Shown one piece after another: positions 1 through 6,602 of a stretch of 12,623 bases of DNA. A program made the translations under genes and the position numbers. The stretch's first letter is position 1. Each line of letters starts with the position of its first letter. The stretch comes from an uncultured Lachnoclostridium sp. (GTDB taxonomy: Bacteria; Bacillota; Clostridia; Lachnospirales; Lachnospiraceae). Below the pieces are notes generated by a model that made no database searches, was not told where the DNA came from, and was given only the letters and a program-made list of their open reading frames with translations. The stretch spans positions 1-12,623 of the forward strand of contig CATZVV010000026.1 in the NCBI GenBank assembly GCA_958425285.1, read 5' to 3'.

Positions 1-994
1 GATTGGGCAGCTGTTTAAAGATATTTTAAAACAGGATTATCCACATCGTGATACGGAAATTCTATTTGTTGATAGTGCATCAACAGATGCTACGGAAACT
101 CAGATGAGAGAGTTCCAAGAAAAATACGAAAATGAATTTTTTAATATACTGGTTTGCCATAATCCAAAACGAATCCAGGCAGCCGGATGGAATGTTGCAA
201 TTAGTGCTTTTACGACGGAGGCTTTAATTCGTATTGATGCTCATGCATCTATCCCTTCAAATTTTGTGCGGTGCCAGGTAGAAAAACTTCAGGAGGGTGA
301 GATGGTTTCCGGTGGATCCAGACCGAATATAGCAGTAAAAGACACGGCATGGAGCAGAGTGCTTTTGGAGGCTGAATCCTCTATGTTTGGTAGCAGTATT
401 GCATCTTATCGTAAGGGAAATGATCAAGTAAAATATGTAAAATCTTTGTTTCATGCAATTTATCGTCGGGAGGTTTTTGAACGGGTTGGAGGATTTGATG
501 AGCAGTTAGGGCGGACAGAAGATAATGAATTTCACTATCGGGTGCGGCAAGCGGGTTTTCGGTTATGTTTTGATCCTAATATTATATCATTTCAGCATAT
601 AAGACCTACTTTGAGAAAGATGTGCCGTCAGAAGTATGGAAATGGTTATTGGATTGGCTTGACATTGGGAGTATGTCCGGGATGTCTTTCACTATTTCAT
701 TTTGTTCCGTTCGCCTTTTTGGGAGCAGTTGTTTTCACTGCATTATTAGCGTTGGTTGGATATTTTTGGCCGGCTGTTCTTTTGTGGGGATTATATTGGC
801 TGACTGCTATTTGTATGTCGGTGCTGGCAGTAAGGGAGGACAGGAAATGTGCAGCACAGCTTTTGCTGCCGATTTTATTTTTGGCATTGCATATTAGTTA
901 TGGAGCAGGAACTTGTATGGGGCTTTTATCCATGCCGGCTTTTATACGAAAATATCAAACAAAAGATGCCCTCAATGGAGGAAAATATGAGTAA
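1..994 (+). CDS. Membrane-associated GT2 glycosyltransferase, ExoA-like (5' end missing)
   Basis: The reading frame is open from base 2 to the TAA at 992-994, giving 330 visible residues. The true start lies upstream: the first residues visible (IGQLFKDILKQDYP) correspond to about residue 15-20 of a GT2 domain, so only the N-terminal strand is lost. GT-A features seen: FVDSASTDAT in the nucleotide-binding region (about 68-97), RIDAH as the DxD-like metal site (230-244), and GGFDEQLGRTEDNEF with the ED pair (518-523). The C-terminal part (about 655-930) is strongly hydrophobic, with three or four membrane segments, as in ExoA-type transferases that work on lipid-linked intermediates at the inner face of the membrane. 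It probably adds one sugar to the repeat unit; donor and acceptor cannot be read. Its end overlaps the licD start by 8 bp, so it is the most upstream visible member of the operon. Confidence 0.85.
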   Translation, partial: IGQLFKDILKQDYPHRDTEILFVDSASTDATETQMREFQEKYENEFFNILVCHNPKRIQAAGWNVAISAFTTEALIRIDAHASIPSNFVRCQVEKLQEGEMVSGGSRPNIAVKDTAWSRVLLEAESSMFGSSIASYRKGNDQVKYVKSLFHAIYRREVFERVGGFDEQLGRTEDNEFHYRVRQAGFRLCFDPNIISFQHIRPTLRKMCRQKYGNGYWIGLTLGVCPGCLSLFHFVPFAFLGAVVFTALLALVGYFWPAVLLWGLYWLTAICMSVLAVREDRKCAAQLLLPILFLALHISYGAGTCMGLLSMPAFIRKYQTKDALNGGKYE

Positions 995-1853
995 GGAAAT
1001 GTATTCGAATGATAATTACGGTCTTCAAAAGATTAGTTTGGAGATGGCAGAGGTTTTTGTCGCATTCTGTCAAAAACATAATTTGCTTGTTTATTTTTGC
1101 GGGGGAGGGTGTATTGGCGCAATCCGGCATGAAGGGTTCATTCCCTGGGATGATGATTTAGATTTTTTTATGCCTAGAGAGGATTATGAAAAATTTTTGA
1201 TGCTTTGGAATGATGAGGAATATAGCAACCGTTATCGGTTATCTGTGCCGCAGAAAGATTATATTGATCATAATCTATTTGCGACAATACGGGATGCAGA
1301 GACAACACAGGTAAAACCCTATCAGAAGGAACTGGACATTCCCCACGGCGTTGCTTTAGATATTTTGCCACTGGATGGCTACGCACCTTCCGGATGGAAA
1401 AGAAAATTACAATGCCTTCATGCGTTGATTTATTCTCTTTTTTGCTCACAGCTGATTCCGGAAAATCATGGAAGTTTGATGGTATGGGTGAGCCGGATTA
1501 TGCTTGGCATTTTCCGTGGAAAAAAGATACGTTACCGAATCTGGAACACGGCAAAGGGAAAGATGACAAGATATGCTATCCGGGATAGTGAATTTATAAC
1601 CGAGTTATGTTCCGGTCCGTATTATATGAAAAAAAAATATCATGCAGAGTGGTTTGATTCAGCGGTATGGAAAAAATTTGAGGATACGTGTATGCCGATA
1701 CCGATTGGTTATGACGGATATTTAAGGGAAGCTTTTGGTGACTATATGCAGTTTCCCCCAAAAGAAAAGCAGCAACCACATCATGATAGTCTTTTTTTGG
1801 ACTTAAATCATGGTTATGAAATATACCGGGGAAAGGAATGGAGAAAATTATGA
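987..1853 (+). CDS. licD: LicD family phosphotransferase, first copy (LicD-A)
   Basis: 288 residues, near the usual LicD size. The start at 987 is chosen over in-frame ATGs at 849 and 975 because GGAGG at 977-981 lies 5 nt ahead, and because the N-terminus then matches its paralogue at 3593 in length. The nucleotidyltransferase-fold signature is complete: CGGGCIGAIRHEGFIPWDDD at residues 38-57, DDDLD at 55-59, FMPREDYEKF at 61-70, then DILPLDG at 125-131 and a conserved tail GYDGYLREAFGDYMQFPP at 241-258. LicD proteins move a phospho-alcohol group (classically phosphocholine, and in the related human FKTN/FKRP ribitol-5-phosphate) from a CDP donor to a glycan. The next genes make CDP-ribitol and no choline genes are visible, so ribitol phosphate is the likelier cargo; this is inference. 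An A9 run at 1629-1637 falls inside the gene. The stop overlaps the tarI start (ATGA). Confidence 0.92.
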   Translation: MSKEMYSNDNYGLQKISLEMAEVFVAFCQKHNLLVYFCGGGCIGAIRHEGFIPWDDDLDFFMPREDYEKFLMLWNDEEYSNRYRLSVPQKDYIDHNLFATIRDAETTQVKPYQKELDIPHGVALDILPLDGYAPSGWKRKLQCLHALIYSLFCSQLIPENHGSLMVWVSRIMLGIFRGKKIRYRIWNTAKGKMTRYAIRDSEFITELCSGPYYMKKKYHAEWFDSAVWKKFEDTCMPIPIGYDGYLREAFGDYMQFPPKEKQQPHHDSLFLDLNHGYEIYRGKEWRKL

Positions 1854-2566
1854 TATTTGCAGCAATTTTAGCAGGCGGAGTTGGTTCAAGAATGAATATA
1901 GCAGATATGCCAAAACAATTTTTAGACTTGAATGGGAAGCCAATTATTATTCATACTCTTGAGAAATTTTTACTTAGCGATGAAATTGATGAGTTTTATA
2001 TCGGAGTCCATCCGAGTTGGCTTTTGCATATGCAGGATCTGATTCGGGAATATATTAATATTAAAAATAAGAATATTCATATTGTTGCAGGTGGTGCAGA
2101 CCGAAATATTACAATTATGAATGTGATAAATAAAATTGAAGAAGAGTTTGGTGAGAGTGAGGAACACTATATTATTACGCATGATTCAGTGCGTCCTTTT
2201 GTTACGTCAAGAATTATTGAAGAGAATATTGAATGTGTAAAGCGTTATAAGGCCTGTGATACGGCGACTGGTGCAGTAGATACGATTGTAATGTCTATAG
2301 ATGGAAAGGTCATCTCTGAGGTACCAGAGAGGAAGTATCTTTATCAGGGGCAGACACCACAGAGTTTTCAGATGTCATTACTCAAACGTCTGTATCATGA
2401 TTTATCTGAAGAGGAGAAGGAAATGCTGACGGATGCTTGTAAGATATGTGTGGTCAGGGATGTACCTGTTCATATTGTGGAAGGAGAAGTGTCGAATCTA
2501 AAAATTACAACAGTAAGTGATTATAAAATAGCTCAGGCAATGGTTGGAGGAGATTTGATTGATTAA
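1850..2566 (+). CDS. tarI: D-ribitol-5-phosphate cytidylyltransferase (TarI)
   Basis: 238 residues of the IspD/TarI family. The enzyme transfers CMP from CTP to ribitol-5-phosphate, making CDP-ribitol in the cytosol. Visible motifs: AAILAGGVGSRM at residues 4-15 (CTP loop), MPKQFLDLNGKPI at 20-32, GGADRN at 81-86, HDSVRPF at 111-117, DTATGAVDTI at 137-146, YLYQGQTPQSF at 163-173, LTDAC at 193-197 and EGEVSNLKIT at 211-220. The start at 1850 is preferred to the ATG at 1838. It gives the usual family N-terminus (MIFA-ILAGG), has GGAG at 1840-1843 with 6 nt spacing, and forms an ATGA overlap with the licD stop. IspD of the MEP isoprenoid pathway is the alternative, but an adjoining TarJ makes TarI far more likely. 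The gene overlaps tarJ by 8 bp. Confidence 0.93.
   Translation: MIFAAILAGGVGSRMNIADMPKQFLDLNGKPIIIHTLEKFLLSDEIDEFYIGVHPSWLLHMQDLIREYINIKNKNIHIVAGGADRNITIMNVINKIEEEFGESEEHYIITHDSVRPFVTSRIIEENIECVKRYKACDTATGAVDTIVMSIDGKVISEVPERKYLYQGQTPQSFQMSLLKRLYHDLSEEEKEMLTDACKICVVRDVPVHIVEGEVSNLKITTVSDYKIAQAMVGGDLID
2546..2552 (+). promoter_or_regulatory. Ribosome binding site of tarJ, inside tarI
   Basis: GGAGGAG lies in the last codons of tarI, 6 nt ahead of a TTG codon at 2559. It is a strong site and decides the start, since the protein then begins MINYIYQLISPR, the standard TarJ N-terminus. Confidence 0.8.
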
Positions 2567-3572
2567 TTACATTTATCAGCTTATCAGTCCGAGAGTATTT
2601 TCAATTAAATATGCAGATGTTATTATGAAGGATAAGGTTGTGGTAAAGCCGGATTATATGGCTATCTGTCATGCAGATCAGCGCTATTATCAGGGACTCA
2701 GGGAACAGAAAATATTGATGAAAAAGCTTCCTATGGCATTGATTCATGAAGCATGTGGTACCGTGGTTTACGACCCAACAGGAAATTATCAGGTGGGGGA
2801 GTCAGTTGTTATGATTCCGAATCAGCCTGGGGCAGATGATTCTATCATTGCAGAAAATTATCGGAAAGATTCGGGATTTTTATCGAGCGGAAAGGATGGT
2901 TTCTTGCGCGAATATGTAGAAATTCCAGCAAATCGACTTGTAAGAGCGCAGGGAGTTGAAGGGCGTATTGCAGCAATTTCGGAGTTTGTGAGTGTGGCAG
3001 TACATTCAGCAGGTCGTTTTCAGTCAGCCTCCCATAAGAGAAAGCATTCCATCGGCATATGGGGTGACGGCAGTCTTGCATATGTACAGGCATGTGTGCT
3101 TCGGAGGGTGTTTCCCGATAGCAAATTATTTGTAATTGGGATGACTCCATCAAAGCTGGCTTATTTTTCATTTGTCAATCAGACTTATCTGGCCAGTGAA
3201 CTTCCGGAGAGCTTTGCAGTTGACCATGCTTTTGAATGCTGCGGGGGCGCAGGAAGTTCCTATGCAATTGACGACATTATCCGTTGTATCGAACCACAGG
3301 GAACGGTTATGCTTATGGGTGTCAGCGAAGGCAAAGTGAATATAAATACGAGAGATATTTTGGAAAAAGGATTAACGCTTGTTGGAAGCAGCAGATCCGG
3401 TTATGATGATTTTGTAAAAGCTTTAGAATTTATGAAGGATGAAACTTTTGCAGGACGTCTTGGTATGATTGTATATGAAGACAAGCCGGTTAAAACGGTT
3501 CAGGATATCCACCGGGTATTCCAGACTGATTTGACAAATGCATTTAAGACAGTATTTCAATGGCGTTTGTAA
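2559..3572 (+). CDS. tarJ: Ribulose-5-phosphate reductase (TarJ), zinc alcohol-dehydrogenase family
   Basis: 337 residues, starting with TTG. TarJ reduces D-ribulose-5-phosphate to D-ribitol-5-phosphate with NADPH, supplying TarI. From memory, the sequence follows Bacillus TarJ along its whole length: MINYIYQLISPR at the N-terminus, ICHADQRYYQG at 36-46, KLPMALIHEACG at 56-67, AENYRKDSGFLSSGKDGF at 98-115, and EKGLTLVGSSRSG at 269-281. Likely catalytic-zinc ligands are C37, H63, E64 and possibly E142. The cofactor turn reads GIWGDGSLAYVQA (166-178), where family members usually have Gly in place of the Ala. The gene overlaps tarI by 8 bp and the second licD starts 21 nt after its stop, so the whole block should be co-expressed. 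Confidence 0.94.
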   Translation: MINYIYQLISPRVFSIKYADVIMKDKVVVKPDYMAICHADQRYYQGLREQKILMKKLPMALIHEACGTVVYDPTGNYQVGESVVMIPNQPGADDSIIAENYRKDSGFLSSGKDGFLREYVEIPANRLVRAQGVEGRIAAISEFVSVAVHSAGRFQSASHKRKHSIGIWGDGSLAYVQACVLRRVFPDSKLFVIGMTPSKLAYFSFVNQTYLASELPESFAVDHAFECCGGAGSSYAIDDIIRCIEPQGTVMLMGVSEGKVNINTRDILEKGLTLVGSSRSGYDDFVKALEFMKDETFAGRLGMIVYEDKPVKTVQDIHRVFQTDLTNAFKTVFQWRL

Positions 3573-3592
3573 GCGCAGAAGATGGAGTGAAA

Positions 3593-4474
3593 ATGGAAGA
3601 TATTTTAACAGATGAGGGGCTAAGACGATTACAGGAGAAGTCTCTCGAAATTTTGCTTGTTTTTCGGGATTTTTGTGAAAAGAACGGTTTGCTTTTTTTC
3701 TTTTGTGGTGGTTGCTGCATTGGCGCGCTTCGACATGGGGGATTTATACCATGGGATGATGATATTGATGTTTTTATGCCACGGAGAGATTATGAAAAGC
3801 TGGCTTTACTGTGGGAAAGGGAAATGAGTGATACGAAATATGTATTTTGCCGAGACAGTGAGAAGGTCTTTTTGCGCTCTTTGTTAAGTGCAATTTCGGA
3901 TGAAGAGACAACTTTTATCAAGGAACGCCAGTCAGATTTGGATATTTCGCATGGCATTCGACTTGAAATCCTGCCTTTAGATGGCTGTCCGAATGGAATA
4001 CGGCGTAAGTTTCAAATTTTTTGGGCATTGGTGCATCAAATTGTTATGAATCAGGAACCTCTGACAAGTAAAGGAAAGGTTTTTGAAATTCCCGGAAGAA
4101 TTCTTTTGTTTTTACTTCCAACCTGGAGGTTACGTTATCGGGTAGCGAAGTTTGCGGAGAGAAGGATGTCAAAGTATCCAATCGAGTCCTGCCAAAAGGT
4201 TACAGAGCTTTGTGCAAGGTGGAAGTATATGGTGAATGAATATCCGAAAGAGATTTTTAATTCTGCGGTATTAAAGCCATTTGAGGGTTATAAAATACCG
4301 GTTCCGGTTGGTTATGACACATATTTAAAGATGGCATTTGGAAATTATATGGAGTGGCCGCCGGAGCAAGAGAGAATCCCGAAGCATGATGCAGTACGAA
4401 TTGATATGGAACACAGCTATAAAGAGTATAAGGGGATTGATTATTGTAAAGAAGAGGAGAGAAAAGGTAAATGA
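3593..4474 (+). CDS. licD: LicD family phosphotransferase, second copy (LicD-B)
   Basis: 293 residues, paralogous to the protein at 987 and collinear with it. The start at 3593 is chosen because GGAG at 3584-3587 lies 5 nt ahead and because the two paralogues then place their CGG motif at the same residue (38-40). An ATG at 3560 would add 11 residues inside the end of tarJ. Signature: CGGCCIGALRHGGFIPWDDD at 38-57, DDDID at 55-59, FMPRRDYEKL at 61-70, EILPLDG at 125-131, and VGYDTYLKMAFGNYMEWPP at 239-257. The predicted role is transfer of a CDP-activated polyol or choline phosphate onto the cell-surface glycan. It differs from copy A at several motif positions (Gly to Cys after the GG, Asp to Glu before ILPLDG), so the two probably act at different sites or steps. 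The stop overlaps the following GT2 start as ATGA. Confidence 0.92.
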   Translation: MEDILTDEGLRRLQEKSLEILLVFRDFCEKNGLLFFFCGGCCIGALRHGGFIPWDDDIDVFMPRRDYEKLALLWEREMSDTKYVFCRDSEKVFLRSLLSAISDEETTFIKERQSDLDISHGIRLEILPLDGCPNGIRRKFQIFWALVHQIVMNQEPLTSKGKVFEIPGRILLFLLPTWRLRYRVAKFAERRMSKYPIESCQKVTELCARWKYMVNEYPKEIFNSAVLKPFEGYKIPVPVGYDTYLKMAFGNYMEWPPEQERIPKHDAVRIDMEHSYKEYKGIDYCKEEERKGK

Positions 4475-5451
4475 TAAAGGGACTCGTTAGTATTATCATT
4501 CCGGTTTATAATTCTGTTGATGGTATTGCTGGCTGTTTAGATAGCATTTTAGCACAGACATATCCTGATTTTGAAGTTATCATTGTAGATGATGGTTCTG
4601 AGGATGGCAGCACGCAGCTATGCCAGGAATATGCAGAAAGGGATGCGAGAATTCAGGTTTTAACGAAAAAAAATGAAGGAGTTTCTGCTGCAAGAAATCA
4701 GGGGATAAAATTAGCAAAGGGGGAATTTTTACAATTTGTAGATAGTGACGATTGTCTGTATCCTTCCTTTTGTGAGAAAATGACTTCCTATCTCAATGAA
4801 AATCCGGTTGACGTTGTTATCTGTGGGTATAAAATGATGAAAGATGGTCAGTTGCGGAGACCAAAACCATTTCTTTATGTTGACTTAGCTGAATTTATGC
4901 CACAATTTGGAAATTACTATAATCATTGCAATAATACTATTAATGCACCTTGGAATAAGATGTACCGGCATTCTGCTGTACATGCTGAATTCCCGACAGA
5001 TTTATCCAAGGGGGAAGATTTATTGTTCAATTTAGAAATCTTGGAAACAGCAGAAGGTATATTGTTTGTAGGTGATGTTTTATACATATATAATAATCTG
5101 AATGAGCAGTCTTTGACTGCAAAATTCAGGGAAGATGGATTTGAAATAGAAGAGCGACTGTATCGCAGAGTACGTGCATTTTATCAGAGACATGCTTCAA
5201 ACCGGAGGTATCATTTTCTGGATGCCTGCTTTTTAGATGGTATAAAAGGAAAAATGATTGCACTTGTCAAACGTTCAGGAAAGGAAAAGAAAGAATGCGT
5301 GAGACTGATTCGAAAGTGGATCAGGCATCCGAGCGTAAGGCGATTGCTCCGATACAAAAAAGGTTTCAGAAAGAAAGATATGGTTTTGCTGTATCTAATC
5401 CAATTTCGTCTGGCAGGAGTTATTTATCACTATTATCGTTTGATTTATTAA
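4471..5451 (+). CDS. GT2 family glycosyltransferase
   Basis: 326 residues with an N-terminal GT-A domain. SIIIPVYNS is at residues 7-15, VDDGSEDGS at 39-47, NEGVSAARNQGI at 68-79, FVDSDD at 89-94 (the DxD metal site), and GEDLLFN at 181-187 (the likely catalytic acid region). No clear membrane helix is seen; the C-terminal 80 residues are rich in Lys and Arg, which fits peripheral attachment to the membrane. It should transfer one sugar from a nucleotide donor to the growing lipid-linked repeat unit; the sugar cannot be predicted. The start is set by the ATGA overlap with the preceding licD, with GGAGAG at 4456-4461. The next gene begins 11 nt after its stop. Confidence 0.9.
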   Translation: MIKGLVSIIIPVYNSVDGIAGCLDSILAQTYPDFEVIIVDDGSEDGSTQLCQEYAERDARIQVLTKKNEGVSAARNQGIKLAKGEFLQFVDSDDCLYPSFCEKMTSYLNENPVDVVICGYKMMKDGQLRRPKPFLYVDLAEFMPQFGNYYNHCNNTINAPWNKMYRHSAVHAEFPTDLSKGEDLLFNLEILETAEGILFVGDVLYIYNNLNEQSLTAKFREDGFEIEERLYRRVRAFYQRHASNRRYHFLDACFLDGIKGKMIALVKRSGKEKKECVRLIRKWIRHPSVRRLLRYKKGFRKKDMVLLYLIQFRLAGVIYHYYRLIY

Positions 5452-5452
5452 T

Positions 5453-5457
5453 GGAGG
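5453..5457 (+). promoter_or_regulatory. Ribosome binding site choosing a GTG start for the GT4 gene
   Basis: GGAGG sits 5 nt ahead of GTG at 5463. The competing ATG at 5451 overlaps the previous stop codon and has no Shine-Dalgarno sequence ahead of it, so the GTG is preferred. Confidence 0.7.
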
Positions 5458-5462
5458 AAGCC

Positions 5463-6581
5463 GTGAAAAAAAAAATTGCGCTTATTAATTTTGATTTAAC
5501 ATGCAGAGGCGGTTCGCAGCAGGTTCTTGTGAATATTGCTAATGCATTGTGTGAACGTTATGAGTTTTATGTTATCAGTCTGGCTGCCGAAAACAATTCA
5601 TGTGCGTATTTGTTGTCGTCGGATATTCATTATAAAAACATTCTTCCTTATAAAGCAAGAATCAGACAGGCCATTTTGCATGGTGGTAAGAAATTGAGAG
5701 CTTATCTGAAAGAAAATGGGATTGAACAGGTTCAGTATGTAGGTGCCTATGCAGGATTGTGTGCAAGTATAATGTGCAGACGGCTTACTGTGGAAAAAGT
5801 ATTTTGCGATCATGGGGCTTTGATGAACCAGTGGCATGAGAAACCGGCGAGAATTATGCGGACACTGGGTTGCCGGCTTTCTGATTTAACAGTTGTTTTA
5901 ACGGAACAAAGCCGGCAGGCATATTTAGATAAATTGAAGTGCAGGTACAGTCAGGTCAAGACAATATACAACTGGATTGATGAGGATGTGTATGAAAAGG
6001 CCGGAGCTTATGACCAGAATTCAAGAAAGCTAATTACAGCAGGACGCTTCTCGCATGAAAAAGGATATGATTTATTAGTGGAAGTTGCGAAAAAACTTCA
6101 TGATGAGGGTGTTGAATTTATCTGGGACATTTTTGGAGGGGGAGATACCTTTGAGGAAGTAAAAAGTAAAATTCAGGAATATGGGATTGAAAAACAAGTT
6201 ATATTAAAGGGTTTGACAGATCGAATGTATGAGCAGTATCAGGGGCATGCTTTATATGTTTTGACTTCTTATCGTGAGGGGCTTCCGCTTGTTTTGTTAG
6301 AAGCAAAAGCGAACCACCTTCCTTTGATAAGTTTTGATATTGTATCAGGACCGTCTGAAATTATACGGGATGGAGTTGATGGAATTCTAGTTCCTGCTTA
6401 TGATATTGCAGCGATGGCAGATGCAATAAAGACTCTTTTGAATGATGAGAAAGCGAAAATAACGATGTCCTCGCATGCATGTGAAAATTTGGAACTTTTT
6501 TCAAAGGAGAAAATATTAAAACAATGGATTGAAATTATGGATGGAATATCGTGTGATAAAATCAGAGAAGACTGCATCTAA
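5463..6581 (+). CDS. GT4 family glycosyltransferase
   Basis: 372 residues from the GTG start. The fold is GT-B: an N-terminal acceptor domain opens with KKKIALINFDLTCRGGSQQV (2-21), the glycine-rich entry loop of GT4 enzymes. The C-terminal donor domain carries AGRFSHEKGYDLL (193-205), the FGGGD turn (224-228), and the EX7E motif from E272 to E280 in SYREGLPLVLLEA, followed by SGPSEIIRDGVDGILVP (295-311). It is a retaining sugar transferase for the polysaccharide repeat unit; the donor is unknown. It is the last gene of the visible upstream operon. An A10 run at 5466-5475 covers codons 2-4, a possible slippage site. Its TAA stop (6579-6581) is the loop of a 21-bp hairpin and overlaps the convergent polymerase gene by 4 bp. 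Confidence 0.92.
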   Translation: MKKKIALINFDLTCRGGSQQVLVNIANALCERYEFYVISLAAENNSCAYLLSSDIHYKNILPYKARIRQAILHGGKKLRAYLKENGIEQVQYVGAYAGLCASIMCRRLTVEKVFCDHGALMNQWHEKPARIMRTLGCRLSDLTVVLTEQSRQAYLDKLKCRYSQVKTIYNWIDEDVYEKAGAYDQNSRKLITAGRFSHEKGYDLLVEVAKKLHDEGVEFIWDIFGGGDTFEEVKSKIQEYGIEKQVILKGLTDRMYEQYQGHALYVLTSYREGLPLVLLEAKANHLPLISFDIVSGPSEIIRDGVDGILVPAYDIAAMADAIKTLLNDEKAKITMSSHACENLELFSKEKILKQWIEIMDGISCDKIREDCI

Positions 6582-6602
6582 GATGCGGTCTTCTCTGATT
6601 TT
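6558..6602. terminator. Shared bidirectional terminator hairpin overlapping two stop codons
   Basis: The left arm 6558-6578 pairs with the right arm 6582-6602 over 21 bp with a single G-T wobble; the outer 15 bp are perfect. The loop is 3 nt (6579-6581). The outer ends are AAAATC and GATTTT, so each strand has a short T run at the base of the stem. The GT4 stop TAA occupies the loop, and the polymerase TAG on the other strand occupies 6580-6578. The position between convergent genes and the stem length make a factor-independent bidirectional terminator the best reading. The T run is short, so efficiency is uncertain. Confidence 0.82.

Noticed and set aside
849..986. Longer N-terminus for the first LicD from the ATG at 849
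   Set aside because: The extra residues lie inside the preceding glycosyltransferase gene in another frame, and the ATG at 987 has GGAGG at good spacing.
1850..2566. Reading the cytidylyltransferase as IspD of isoprenoid synthesis
   Set aside because: The families share a fold and many motifs, but the gene overlaps tarJ and sits in a glycan operon. The TarI role fits better; a separate ispD should exist elsewhere in the genome.
2845..3171. Open frame of 108 codons antisense to tarJ
   Set aside because: It lies wholly within a well-conserved gene, its composition looks like a shadow frame, and I recognise no domain in it.
5295..5462. Longer N-terminus for the GT4 protein from 5295 or 5451
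   Set aside because: The segment from 5295 overlaps the preceding GT2 gene out of frame and does not look like a GT4 N-terminus. The ATG at 5451 has no ribosome site, while GTG at 5463 has GGAGG 5 nt ahead.
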